DNA from: Margaritispora aquatica
Lineage: Eukaryota; Ascomycota; Leotiomycetes; Helotiales; Discinellaceae
Length of the DNA stretch: 64,000 nt
NCBI GenBank assembly: GCA_007644065.1
Contig: VJWN01000018.1
Span: 806,001 to 870,000, forward strand
Direction: 5' to 3'
The position numbers and the translations under genes are program-made. The notes beneath the pieces were generated by a model, which was not told where the DNA came from, ran no database searches, and saw nothing but the letters and a program-made list of their open reading frames with translations. Numbering within the stretch: position 1 is the stretch's first letter; the number at the start of each line of letters is the position of its first letter. Positions 1-11,645 of the stretch are shown here, piece by piece.

Positions 1-966
1 CGCAGGACTGACCATCCTTGGAGGACTAATACTCCCCGAAAGTCCCGTCTACCTCGTCTCCAAAGGCAAACTAGAACTCGCACGCAAATCTTTCATCCGT
101 CTCAACCCCTCATCTGCGGACTCCAGCTCAACCATCGCTCGCTTAGTAGCCGTTATCAACGAGGAAGAAGCCAACGCTGCGTCCGACGAGAGGCCCACGT
201 ACAAGGAATGTTTTACTGGGACGAATACACGCAGGACAGGCATCATTGCGTTGGTTAATATCCTCCAGCAGCTGGTTGGGATTTCGCTCCTGGCTAACGC
301 GACGTACTTCTTGATCATGGCGGGCATGTCGCCCACGCAGTCGTTGCAAATATCGCAGATTGGCATCGGGTTGTCCATGGCTATGACTTTCATCTCCTGG
401 TTCACAATGGCTACACTGGGGAGGAGGTTCATCATCCTCGCGAGCTGTTTCATCATCACCTTGTTGTTCCTCGGAATGGGAATCGCGGGCTTGTTCCCAC
501 ATAGCAATCGTGCTCTCACGTATGTGCCATCCCTTGCCCTCAAAAAATGAACTATACTAATACCATACACAGCTTCACAGGCGTAGCGCTCCTCCTCGTC
601 GGCCTATCCAATGGTCTAGGAGTAGGTAGTGCGTACCCAGTTGTCGCATCCGAAGTGTCGTCCGTACGCCTGCGATCCCTCTCCTCAGGCATTGGCTTCA
701 TCGTTAACGCGTTCGCGTCGTGGCTATTCAATTTCACCGTGCCGTACATGTTCAATGCCGACCAGGGCAATCTGGGAGGCAAAATCGGTTTCGTCTTCGC
801 GGTTCTGGGAGCTATTGGGTTTGTATCGACTTGGTTCGTTATTCCCGAGACGAAGACAAAGACGTTTGCCGAGATTGATTATTTGTTTGAATGTAAGACT
901 CCGACGAGGGCGTTTGGGAAGCCGTTTCCGGATGTGGTGAGGCAGGGAAAGGGGGGTGGGGACTAG
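1..966 (+). CDS. MFS sugar transporter (sugar porter family), 5' truncated by window edge
   Basis: This is the C-terminal 303 residues of a plasma-membrane sugar:proton symporter of the fungal sugar porter family (maltose/hexose permease type). The reading frame enters at base 2. Visible family marks are PESPVYLV followed by a basic loop at the end of the sixth helix, a QQLVGIS-like helix after the central cytosolic loop, and the closing PETKTKTFAEIDYLF, a form of the PETKGR sugar-porter signature. About six hydrophobic segments remain. An intron at 520-572 (GTATGT donor, CTAAT branch, CAG acceptor) splits a Thr codon and restores the frame. The stop is TAG at 964-966. The substrate cannot be fixed from this half; maltose/alpha-glucoside-like is my best guess. 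Confidence 0.9.
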
Positions 967-1691
967 GCTTTAGTGCGCTCGCTGGTGTGTTGGTTACAGA
1001 TATTAAGCTATAGAGTGTTGAATGTTATGATACGGATTTCTTTTTTTATTAAAAAAAAAATCTCGGTTTTCGTTGTTTGAACCATAGTATATATGCTTAA
1101 AGACTTATTTCTCTCTATGATTAGGAAGAGTAAATCAATTGATGCATATGTTGCAGATAGCAACGAAAAGCCAACATTTCTTGTCAACTTGAAATTTTGT
1201 TTTTGTCATCTCGATGAGCCTTGCGAAATCATGTGTCTTTAGTTGCTTTAGAGGCGGTTGTTTTATTGAGACTATTTTGGAAAATACTGATATGATCGTG
1301 TGAAAGCCCGTGTGAAATATCTAGCCAGCATACAGGTTCTCAAACTAAACCTGCATAGCTTGACGTTTAGATCTGTACTATCTTGATTTGATATTTTCAT
1401 TCTCGAGAATGGATTGCATTATATACCCATCACCAGCTCTCTCAACTTCACATCAATTGACTTTCACCACGAAAGAGAAAGATGGAAGTAAACTCACATT
1501 GATTGTAATCCCACTCTATTCCTAGAGATTCATGATCAAGAAATTTCTAGGTATAGGCAGCTAGTTTCTCGAAGTATATAAATCTTCCTTGGCTTGCTCA
1601 TGAACGATTTCTCAATTTGAAAGAGGACAAGTACGACCACTTGATGTGTTTGTTGTTCTGGTAGCGTGGATTACGTGACCGTGTACTAGGA

Positions 1692-1715
1692 TAAGCATAA
1701 GCATAAGCACAAGCA
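1692..1715. repeat. TAAGCA hexamer microsatellite
   Basis: Three perfect TAAGCA units are followed by one CAAGCA variant. It is short but belongs to the run of hexamer repeats in this region. Confidence 0.85.
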
Positions 1716-2773
1716 CCCTCGAGCTACCTACATAGTATTTATAGTGAGGATATAAGCGGAAGTGCAATTACGGACTTCACAAAATCGAGCAGCAATATCT
1801 GCCAGGGGCAGTAACGAATTCCAACTGACAGCGAATAACACACCAACAACCAAGAGCCTTGACAGCAATTCCATCCTCAATCATTACTCACAAATATGCT
1901 CACAGACTTCCTTTCTACTCTCCTTCCATTCTCTTACCCTCGCCAACTCCATGACTGCACAATCTCTCTTGTTCCAGCAGCATAGCATCAAGCGAAGGCC
2001 ATCCGCCCTCTGCCTTGAGCCGCTTCTCGACACAGTGGAGAAATAATATACGGAAAGAGCGATCATGCATGACACCACATATTATATAGACCTATGAGCA
2101 GGCTAACCTTCGAGTGCAGCATTAACGAGCCTGCTTCTCTTTGTTTGAAGCAGTGGAAGTGCGGAACAGGCTCTGATACATATGTGCTCTGGTGGCATAT
2201 CGAAAAACTGAACTCACAAACACGATAGGCTCGATATAACGACTCGACACTTAAATGTACAATTCAATCCAGACACACCAAGAATCTACCTTAAACATCG
2301 ACATATAATGCTTGAGTCTTGAGACTTGACACTCAAAGCCAACAAGTATTAAACGTGCTAGCGATCCCAAGTAGAGAGATCAGGAACACAGCAGACCACC
2401 TCGCACGAAAGCATCATACGTTGTTTCTTGGTTCAGCGTGATGAATGAAGAACGCTGATACTGCTATAGTATGGGGAGTAGCTATACCATAAGATGTGAT
2501 ATAGAGAAGGCAATCTGAAGGTGCACGCATATCAGGGGACAGAGCATGGATAAGCGAGCGAGCTACTGGAGTGTGATATTACTGTCATCTTCATCTCTCA
2601 TTGCCATTCCCCAGATCCCACCATCGCACCATCGCACCATCGCACCTCTCAAACCCTCTTTCTCTACACCAGAAGAAAGGAAGCAATGAACCCCATCTCC
2701 ACCTTTTTCCCTTCCTGTTTTGGAATCAAGTAGAACAAGCAGCGACTAACACAGAAGTGGGAATTATGGCGTA

Positions 2774-2775
<2 letters not shown>

Positions 2776-2817
<42 letters not shown>

Positions 2818-2818
2818 T

Positions 2819-2849
<31 letters not shown>

Positions 2850-2852
2850 GTG
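2776..2852. repeat. Compound TA / TG microsatellite
   Basis: A (TA)n tract passes directly into a (TG)n tract interrupted by two TTTG units. This is a typical compound dinucleotide microsatellite and is probably length-variable. Confidence 0.95.
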
Positions 2853-3564
2853 TATGCACCTACAACCTAGACGTGCGATTGTTGTATCTCCGTTCTTTGG
2901 CAGATTGACGAGACGTGCATGGTTTCTCAACCTGCTTACATATATACATCTCTCCGATCGGGAGATTTGTTTGTCCGTCTCGAGTGGGAGAGGGTGAAGC
3001 AGTGGAGTGGTGGGTCTTGTGTGTTTGGAAATCTGCCTAATATACAGTGGTCGTGAGCAGATTAGATTCTTGATATCGAAGTCAAGTCGAAATGCAGAAA
3101 GTGAAGTTGAAGTGCCTTGTATGGCGCTTCTAGGTAATTATATATGCATACGCACTTCCCAACTCTGCATTGTCGCAGCTACCGCCGCGCCGTCAAAGAT
3201 ACTCTCGAAGCTATGGTTGTGGCGGCTTTGGCGGCCCTGGTGTGCCAATTTTCAAGTTTCGGTGAGTCGATAAGTCGATGTGAATCTAAGCAGATAGATA
3301 GATGGATGGTGCGAGGGTTCATGTGATGAATTTCTATGGAGCGGAAGGAGTTACAGAGTCTGGGCTTGGGAAAAGGAAGGGGCGAGGAAAAAGGTTGGGA
3401 ATGAGGAATGCGGGATGAGGAATGGACGGTGGAATTGACAGTGTTAAAAGTAAGGTGTTGATAGCAATACATACATAGATAGTAGTTTAGAGAAATAGCA
3501 GCAGATGACAGCAATAATCTACAACACAACACTAGTACCAAGCGAACACCTCCATCCATCTAAT

Positions 3565-3648
3565 CTCAACTTCAACTTCAACTTCAACTTCAACTTCAAC
3601 TTCAACTTCAACTTCAACTTCAACTTCAACTTCAACTTCAACTTCAAC
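3565..3648. repeat. TTCAAC hexamer microsatellite, 13 perfect copies
   Basis: One CTCAAC unit precedes thirteen uninterrupted TTCAAC units. The hexamer has no stop in several frames, so it generates spurious Phe-Asn and Lys-Leu dipeptide reading frames. I do not treat these as genes. Confidence 0.97.
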
Positions 3649-3932
3649 GCCAAACCTCCCTCCCCCCCCTCCCCTCTCCACACCAGCAGCAAAACCCTAA
3701 ACCCAGTGCATGTTTTATTCACCAACGAGAGCGCAGCTAGCTAGCCAGCCTGGGGATTCCAAAGAGTCTTGTCGTGGTAGGGTAGAGCCTTCTACTCACT
3801 GCTCGCAGCTTCTAACTGATACTGCAGAGATTAGGTGCTTTACACTCCACAAGAGTTGAGATCGTGGTTCTCGCTGGGCTTTTGGGATGGATTGAAAAGT
3901 GAACAGTATGACTGTCTCGCTTCAAGCTGTAG

Positions 3933-3965
3933 GTGAAGTGAAGTGAAGTGAAGTGAAGTGAAGTG
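3933..3965. repeat. GTGAA pentamer microsatellite
   Basis: About 6.6 perfect GTGAA units. The unit is one base shorter than the GTGAAT hexamer found 2.8 kb downstream. Confidence 0.95.
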
Positions 3966-4907
3966 CAGCAAATCCACACGTACAACTGTGTCTGTATTCT
4001 GTATCCCAGAACTAACTAGATACTCGAAAGCGAGCGATCGAGTGAAGGTATAAGTAGCAGCAGCCCGAGTCAAGATTCGGAATCTCACCAACAACTGACT
4101 GCAAGACCACAGTGCACTACCCAGTAGACCTACCTGGTGGCTTTTCTCTCCAAGGTTTTCACATGTCAAAATAAGGCTTTCGTTGGGTCGATAGTCTGGA
4201 GGCGAGAAGAAGGAGAAGAGGATTGTTTCTACCTGATTTTTGTTTTTGGCGTTGTATGTTGGCTGACGCTTGTCTTAATTTAAGTCTTAGGGAGGTGGTT
4301 GACTTACACTTTTGAATTGACAGCGAGATGCCTTACTGTTGATAGCATTAAGCATGGTACGGCAGTACACACATCATACAAGCAAGACCGCAATGTTAGA
4401 ACAAACCTGTCTAAAGTCGCTCGAACTCGGTAGCATGGAGAAAGTCACAAACATACAAACTTCAAATACTAACTAGCATAGCTAAGTTTGAGGGACTGCT
4501 CACAGTCTCTGCACATTTGACTTATCAAGCCGCTTCTCTCGACTTTGCTGCTGAGTTCTAGGATCATTGAGAGTGGTATTTATATCTGGCTTAGAAGAAA
4601 AGAGATAAAGGCAGCCTTGAATTGCCTTGGAATCATAAGTTGACTCAAGTTGTGCCAGTGATGTCGAAGTATAAGGGAGGTAGATTTGAACTTGAATGTA
4701 AATTGATCTGATAGACAATCCTTACTGATGAAGAAAAGTAGCGAAGCGCAGATATACCCATCTATACCAATCTCGTCGATGCGAGATGAAGCTTCGACGG
4801 AGAGTCGTGGACCTAAAATTCATAAGCGAGGTTAGTCTGGGCTTTGGGAACAAGATCCAGAATGTATGGAGATAGATCCCAAGCACGACTTGCCGTAGAA
4901 GATACCA

Positions 4908-4950
4908 TAGGTTAATGGTTCCCAGTAGTGGGCCGGGATTCAAGTCCCAG
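4908..4950 (+). other. Possible degraded tRNA-like segment
   Basis: GATTCAAGTCC at 4937-4947 fits the internal box B / T-arm consensus of Pol III genes, and GGTTAATGG at 4910-4918 resembles a tRNA D-loop. The spacing is too short for an intact anticodon arm and I cannot find a pairing acceptor stem. At best it is a decayed tRNA or tRNA-derived element. Confidence 0.2.
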
Positions 4951-5968
4951 GAGAAGATAGAAATCAGGAAGTGTGACTGTGGACATGATATCGAGGTGAT
5001 TTTTGATGATCTGATGTGAAGATACCTTGGATAGATAGAGTAGCTCGTGCGGTGTTGGCTCATAGCGACAAGGAGTAGCCTTGTATATACCAATCACATG
5101 TGCACCGCAATATATATTGGTTGCTTGTAAGTTTCAGAAAGCAATACGTCTATGGTGGAAGCCATATGCATACCAGCCTCTTAGCATATCTGAAAAATCC
5201 TTGCCTACGTTGTCGCTTTATCGAGATTACTTCCATGAGATGGCTGGTTGGGAAATCAGACCGATCACCTCCTACAAAAGAAATCAAGCCCACCATAAGC
5301 CCAAGGCATATCTGAATGCTGATATGCGTGGGGTTTGCAAGGCAAGGCTCCGAGACATCTCAGAGGATATGATTCGAGCTCCAGACGATAAGATGGGGAT
5401 GCTATCGATATGATAGCTGTATCACTATGATATAGCTTTGCATAGCTCTTCGAGAGGACGCAAAACCTGACATGGCCAAAAGTTGCCAGTTGCGAAGCCA
5501 TGATGTACTCATTCCTTTTGCGTGCGTCCACCATCGGAGATGCATGTATCTAGCGGGTTTCCCCAGCCTGGCCGAACCAGTGCACCATGATGACATGCCG
5601 ATTTGAAGTCAGGACAGCCTTGCCGACCAAGGTTGAACATAATGTACAGCAGGTTAATGCTGGGAAGAAGAGGACTGTCTTATCAGATGCCTCTTTTGAC
5701 TTTTCGAACTAGAAACATACCACTTCTTATTTTCAGAAACAAGAAACAGAACCAAAAAAAGAGTTGACCTGCGCACCGAAGCCTGCATCGAAGAACTTTC
5801 TTCCAAACTTTCCAGATGATGACCTCATTCGGTTGGGGCTGCAGAGAGTCAGGAACTATCATACTTTGACGCACCTGAGTTTGTACGACATGATGAGCGC
5901 GCGCGCTTGGAATCATGTCAGATCATGACATATCTAGAACAATCGAAGCTTATCTCATGAACTCGACA

Positions 5969-6000
5969 CTTCACCTTCACCTTCACACTCAACCTCAACC
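5969..6000. repeat. CTTCAC hexamer repeat with CTCAAC-like tail
   Basis: Three CTTCAC units are followed by ACTCAACCTCAACC. Read on the other strand the units are GTGAAG and GAGGTT, close relatives of the neighbouring GTGAA and GTTGAA arrays. Confidence 0.85.
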
Positions 6001-6780
6001 CCTCAGTTCAGCCTCGTGGGTTCTCCTCACCCGAAATATATTCTAACCAAGTGATGACGACAAGCGCTTCTCAGCGGCATTATAAACAACCAATGATGTC
6101 GCGGTATGGCCTTTGTGGTCAACCCCAGCGCGTCAATTGTTCATGTTTTTATGGAGAAGCAAAGCGCTGGTAGGAGAGACATATGCTGCAGGCAGTGGTG
6201 TGCGGGGTGTTGGTGGTGGTTTAAAGTTTGGATGAATTATGAGGCTAAATAGAAAGGGAAGAAGAAAAAATGGAGTCTTGGGATTTCCCGGTCTGTTGCA
6301 TGTCTGCATGTGTCAGGTCGGAGCCGTCGATAAGAATCAGAACATTGAGTTGGTTGAGTGAGTCTCGATATCTAGTACTGTAAGATTTAGACCAATCATC
6401 AGGCAATTTAAGGGAATAAATATATTTTGATAACCGGTTGGAAGTGGACAAGATTGGACAGTGAGTGGTGCACAGAAAGCTGACACTTGGCGTTCGGGGT
6501 TCTCCCTGCGACCCTGCCATGCCCTTGCCCTTCTCATCCCTTCCCTGTCGCTCCTTCCCTTCTATTGTGCTTTGATGAACCTCGAGGCTCGAGCCTTCGA
6601 TCGGAGCCTTGTGGTGCCTTCCTTGCTTGACTCTTGCCTCTTTCCTCTTGAGTAGAATGTCACCACAGAGTGTGATTGTGGAGATGAGGCCGAGTGTGTG
6701 CGATCATACCATACCATCCATACCATAAATATAGACATAGACATATATATATATATATTATGACGAATGTTCCGAGGGAT

Positions 6781-7020
6781 GTGAATGTGAATGTGAATGT
6801 GAATGTGAATGTGAATGTGAATGTGAATGTGAATGTGAATGTGAATGTGAATGTGAATGTGAATGTGAATGTGAATGTGAATGTGAATGTGAATGTGAAT
6901 GTGAATGTGAATGTGAATGTGAATGTGAATGTGAATGTGAATGTGAATGTGAATGTGAATGTGAATGTGAATGTGAATGTGAATGTGAATGTGAATGTGA
7001 ATGTGAATGGGAATGGGAAT
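6781..7020. repeat. Large GTGAAT hexamer array (38 perfect copies plus 2 variants)
   Basis: Bases 6781-7008 are 38 perfect GTGAAT units, followed by two GGGAAT units at 7009-7020. A short (TA)n tract lies just upstream at about 6743-6758. The array is open in all useful frames and would encode Val-Asn or His-Ser dipeptide polymers, but there is no flanking coding context, so I annotate it as a microsatellite only. Confidence 0.98.
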
Positions 7021-7473
7021 GAATCAAGTGATCAGATTCGCAATACAATACAGTACTGTAATCGATGGATAACTGATTGAAGATACGGAGATACTGTACC
7101 TACAAGAGTATAATAATGTAGTGTAATGTAATGTTAATTTAAATATAATATAATATACGATCTATAAAGAAGAAACAACTGACCATGACATCTGATAGAA
7201 TAATCGCCATTTTGTTTGCTTTTCATTGGAGTCAAGTCACGAAATGGAAAGGGAAAGGTTTATCGGTGGCGTTTAGGCATCCACTTTCGGGGGGTTTCTA
7301 GTTTCGATACTCATACTCCCAAACCTTGTCTGGCTTGTCTAGCTTGTCTAGCTTGCCTGACTTGTCCTTTTTCTCCCCTTCCCTTCCCTTCCCTTGTCTT
7401 TCTCTTCCATGGTCTTCGGTTCGGTCTTCTCCACCATTCAACTGCCCTTTCTTTTTCTTGGGGGCTGTGAAGC

Positions 7474-7474
<1 letters not shown>

Positions 7475-7514
<40 letters not shown>
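7475..7514. repeat. (TG)20 microsatellite
   Basis: Twenty perfect TG units, followed by a GAGT-rich tail. Confidence 0.97.
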
Positions 7515-7518
<4 letters not shown>

Positions 7519-7715
7519 AGTGAGTGAGGCTGGGGGGCCAATAATAACAAATCCTGGCTTAGCAGTTCACACCAGCTCCCCCCCGTCCCCCAGGCAGCCT
7601 ATCCCAGTCGACAAGTCTCACAAGTTGAGAACTTTCCAAATTCTTTCGTTTGGCCCACGAGGTTTGGGCCACGGATGAGCCGTCTTCGGCATGAAAAAGG
7701 AGCCTGGAGCTGGAG

Positions 7716-7758
7716 CTCACTCACTCACTCACTCTCTCACTCTCTCACTCACTCACTC
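7716..7758. repeat. CTCA tetramer repeat
   Basis: Tetramer repeat CTCA with CTCT interruptions, in a pyrimidine-rich setting. Confidence 0.85.
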
Positions 7759-7989
7759 CTCACAGTCTCGTCTCACTTGTCTTGCACTCCCTTTCTTCAT
7801 CGTGAGTCACCAAAAATTAATGCATTCCTACCGACTCGTGAACCAGTGCCTCGACATCCTTTATGCATCCTGATGCACAATTCTCAGCCTCGAGTCTCGA
7901 GGGTCTGGGCTCCCTCTCCTCAGTCATCAGTCAATCAGTCGTACGTGTTTGCATTCTGATGTTTGATGTTGTTGTGGTCGGGTGTAAGT

Positions 7990-8017
7990 GAGTGATGAGT
8001 GATGAGTGATGAGTGAT
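7990..8017. repeat. GAGTGAT heptamer repeat, 4 copies
   Basis: Four perfect 7-nt units in tandem. Confidence 0.9.
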
Positions 8018-8697
8018 GAGCAAGGAGTCAAGTGAGACAGAATATTTATCCAGGAACTTTATTGACAAAGACAAAGGACGACTCGGTGGGTGGTGGGTAG
8101 TGGTGCGATGAAAAAAATGTTCAAAGTTGCCTTTTTTCTTGACTCTTCCTTTCTTGTGGTTGTGGGTGCGAGCGTTGCCGTGCAGTGCAGCAGGCAAGAG
8201 TGGAAAATGTGGCAATTTTCACGCGTCGCCAACAGGCAGGGCTCCCCGGAGGCATAGGCATAGGTATACAGTAGATAGGCATGTTGTGTGATTCGGAATT
8301 TTTCACCTTCGCCTCAAGGTCGTAATCTATCGTCACCATCGCAACAAAACGTGGGCTATGAAATATGAGGTGACTGCTTGCGAGACATGAACGTGTGAAG
8401 GTGTCAACGTGAGCAAGTTTGAGTGACTGGGAGAAGATATGCCTTGGACGGTTCAGACTGGCCAAGCTGCCCCTCATGATTCAAGAGAGGCATGGGAGGA
8501 TGGGATGTTGTGATATGTTTTCGTTTTGATACAAGTAAGTATGACAGACAGTATGCGAGCCCCTGAGTTTTTGAACTGAACTTTCAGAAGAGGGTGACAT
8601 GACAATCTTTACCCCCTTGAGTGGGGTCTTGGATGGGGTTGGGGAGGCCTCCTTTGTGCGCCATCCAGCTCCTTGGGCCGCGTTATCTTCACAGTGT

Positions 8698-8731
8698 AGT
8701 ACAGTACAGTACAGTACTATACGTACTATAC
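8698..8731. repeat. AGTAC pentamer repeat and adjoining 9-nt duplication
   Basis: Four AGTAC units, overlapping a perfect duplication of GTACTATAC at 8714-8731. Confidence 0.85.
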
Positions 8732-8845
8732 GGTAGTCCAACAGCCTCAAGCTCCTATAGTCCTGTTCTGATCGGAACTCCCTTGTCTCCCTTGTCTCCC
8801 TCTTCTTTTTGTTTTTTTGTCCAGAGATCTGTCCTTCCCCCCATG

Positions 8846-9923
8846 GATACGCCGGTTTCGTGTGGGTTGATATAACCAATCACATCCATCACACCATATC
8901 AACTTCCGACCCTTGACTCCTGGAAGAGTCAAGCGTCCACAGACTCACAGACTCCACACTAAATCAATTCCCACCCCCCCCGGCCCCGGTCGGCCAAAAT
9001 ATTCACAAATCTGCCGCGCCTTTCTGCCTGAGGCTCCCGACCTCGGGACTATATCAAGAGCCCTTCCCCCCCAAGATTTTCAGCGGCCTTTTTCGCGTAA
9101 TTTGGGTTCATCTACATTGCGCAGTCACGACCCTCGTCAGTCCCCAAATTCCATCTACAACCCCGCCATTCCCATCCTTGGACAACCTACCTACCCCACC
9201 TAACAAGATCATATCTTCTTGTGTAGTTGTCGTCGTCGTCCTTCATCGTCGTCGTCTTTCTTCTTCTCCTTCATCGCATCACGCATCCAGACCAGCGCAC
9301 AGATCATAGTGCCCTGCTCAATACATTCATTGATCCAGGTGATTTTTTTTGCGCGCAGAGACCAAACAAGACTAAAGACTTGGGTTCTATCGTCCAGGTC
9401 AGGCACATTTCTGGGAATCCAATCCCTTGAGCGAAACCAAAACAAAAGAACATTCATCGTCGATTCTTCGAATTCTATCTCGATCATCGTCGCATAGAAG
9501 AAAGAAGAAGTGAGCACAAGAGGGAAAGGATCCAAAAACAAGTAGCTTTCCACAAGACATTACAAACATAATACGTCCCTTCGGTCACGATCTTCTCCAA
9601 GATCCAACCCGAATACCTTCTGTCGAGCAGCGACTGTTGGGGAGACATTGATTTGTACTTCTCCCGCAAACGGTACGCCTTCACCTTTATCTTCTCCTCG
9701 ACTAAACCTGAAATTCTGCCATCCTCCATCTACACCCCCCCAAAAGTTCACGTTTCGGCTCAGCCTTGTTTAAGTTTCGAGTCACGAACGCCTGCTCCAA
9801 ATAACACCACACTTTTTTACTTCCAAGACTTCAAACCTCCAAAATCTAACCCAACCTTCCTCGCAGATCTGCTTAGCATACTCGATCTACCTTACAAAGA
9901 AGCAAATACATACTTCCTACAAG
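8846..9923 (+). promoter_or_regulatory. ATG-free, pyrimidine-rich upstream region / probable long 5' leader of TBP
   Basis: After the ATG at 8843 there is no ATG on the + strand until the TBP start at 9924, although CAT (ATG on the other strand) occurs more than twenty times. The tract is rich in C/T runs and contains TCGTCG-type repeats around 9230-9260. Such strand-specific loss of AUG is expected of a transcribed leader under selection against upstream starts. I infer that much or all of the tract is 5' UTR, possibly with an intron. The transcription start itself is not visible. Confidence 0.55.
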
Positions 9924-10882
9924 ATGGATCAGATTCAAACCCACCCCTCCAACGCCGCCCAGGCCAAAACCTTCATTGCTCCTGGCTCCCTCTCATTCCC
10001 AGGTGGCGCTGGTGAATTGACTCCTCCCTCCTCTGAGGCAGACAAGTCTGCGCAGAGAAATGGAAACATGAACGGTGGTCCTCAGCACGGCGGTCAAGGC
10101 CAGAATGGCAATGGGGTGACTCCCGCGACTCCTGCTGCGACTCCTGGTGCGGCGACAACGGGCGTCAGCGGTATTGTTCCAACCTTGCAGTATGTATAAT
10201 CCTTTGAGCCTCATTGATGCAAACATGAGACTTACATTGCGTGTGTGAAGAAATATCGTCGCAACTGTCAATCTTGATTGCCGTTTGGATCTGAAGACGA
10301 TTGCGCTGCATGCAAGAAACGCAGAGTATAACCCAAAGGTACTGCAGACCCTCAGATTCTGCCATCTGCGAAACCTCCATGCTAACTACTCTGCCTAGCG
10401 TTTCGCAGCTGTTATCATGCGTATTCGTGAGCCCAAGACGACCGCTTTGATCTTCGCATCAGGCAAGATGGTGGTTACTGGCGCAAAGTCAGAAGATGAT
10501 TCCAAGTTGGCTTCTCGAAAGTATGCTCGCATTATTCAGAAGCTCGGTTTCAACGCCAAGTTCACGGACTTCAAGATCCAGAACATCGTTGGCTCTTGCG
10601 ATATCAAGTTCCCTATCCGTCTTGAAGGTCTTGCATCACGCCATCACAATTTCAGTTCTTACGAGCCTGAGTTGTTCCCTGGTCTCATCTATCGCATGAT
10701 CAAGCCCAAGATTGTGCTCCTGATTTTCGTCAGTGGCAAAATTGTCTTGACTGGTGCCAAAGTTCGTGAGGAGATCTATCAGGCCTTTGAAATGATCTAC
10801 CCTGTGCTGCAAGGTAAGCACTTCAGTTTCAGGCTTCACATTGCCCCTTGGCTAATCATCTACAGATTTCAAGAAAGTCTAA
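9924..10882 (+). CDS. TBP: TATA-box binding protein (TBP)
   Basis: TBP is the DNA-binding subunit of TFIID and also serves Pol I and Pol III initiation; it acts in the nucleus. Exons are 9924-10189, 10251-10338, 10399-10813 and 10866-10882, giving 261 residues. All introns are short with GT/AG ends, and the last exon encodes only the DFKKV tail. The variable Gly/Pro/Asn-rich N-terminus spans about residues 1-85. The C-terminal core has the two imperfect repeats that form the saddle. All four intercalating phenylalanines are present (RFAAV and LIFASGK in repeat 1, ELFPG and LIFVSGK in repeat 2), as is the basic [16 protein letters not shown] helix. The core closely matches yeast Spt15 in the regions I can recall. 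It is convergent with the flavin oxidase gene downstream. Confidence 0.98.
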
Positions 10883-11645
10883 GCTGGCTTCTACGAAATT
10901 GCATCAGCGGTACGATCACTGACCTCTCAAACCGCGATGTACCAATATCCACCCATACTTTCCGAATATGTACAACTATTGTCTTTTCACGATATCACGA
11001 AAACCCTTCTTCAAAAAGCTATCACATCTGATGGCGCATCACAACAGTCGACTTGGCGATACATGATGCCTTGCGATAGCCATCAAGTTGTCACCTCTTT
11101 TTATCAATGCATTGCACCGGCGTAACGGAGGGAAAGAGTCGAGGCGGCTCGACATTTGATCTTTTAGCATGCTGTCCCTTTTTCGAGAACATAGACTGCA
11201 CACCCATACATCTCTCCGATGGCATGTGCGCGGGTCGAAAATGCCGTCCTAATTGCTCCTGACTGCTGAGTTTGCACAGCTCGGTGGTCGAAATTTTGCG
11301 TTTCTGATCTGTCTTCCTTCCCCGTAGCAAGGAGGGGTCGTTTCAGTCAAGCATAATCTGATTGTCTACAGGTAGTGGAACTAACGTTCTACTTGCCTTC
11401 ATACTGGTGGTCGTGACAGGTGGTTGTTGTTGCCTCAGGTCAGAATACATTGGCACTGAATGGGGTGCTCAGTAGCAGGAAGATACCTACGAACAGGCTC
11501 TATTGGCTTCACATGTCTACCATGAATTTGCTCATCATAAAAGATAGCTTAATTCAACACGATATAGTAAAACTTATTCTGCCTATGCTTGTTGTGAAGA
11601 TATAAATGTTCTCTATCGTGTGCTTCTTTGGTTCCCTGACTTACC
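10883..11645. other. Convergent 3' intergenic region
   Basis: This lies between the 3' ends of TBP (+) and the flavin oxidase (-). I see no coding features, only presumed 3' UTRs and termination signals of both transcripts. Confidence 0.6.

Larger units (their letters stand above)
967..8845. other. Gene-poor, microsatellite-rich intergenic region
   Basis: I find no supportable gene in almost 8 kb. The open frames are short, lack family motifs, and the longest simply run through simple repeats. The stretch holds hexamer, heptamer, pentamer, tetramer and dinucleotide tandem repeats (listed separately) and a degraded tRNA-like segment near 4908-4950. It should contain the 3' end of the sugar transporter transcript and distal regulatory DNA for the TATA-binding protein gene. 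An unspliced non-coding RNA could hide here, but nothing in the sequence demonstrates one. Confidence 0.6.

Noticed and set aside
3505..3744. Phe-Asn / Lys-Leu dipeptide open frames at 3.5-3.7 kb
   Set aside because: Same artefact from the TTCAAC hexamer array.
6694..7080. Long open frames on both strands through the GTGAAT array (Val-Asn or His-Ser polymers)
   Set aside because: A stop-free hexamer gives open frames automatically. There is no coding flank, intron or start context.
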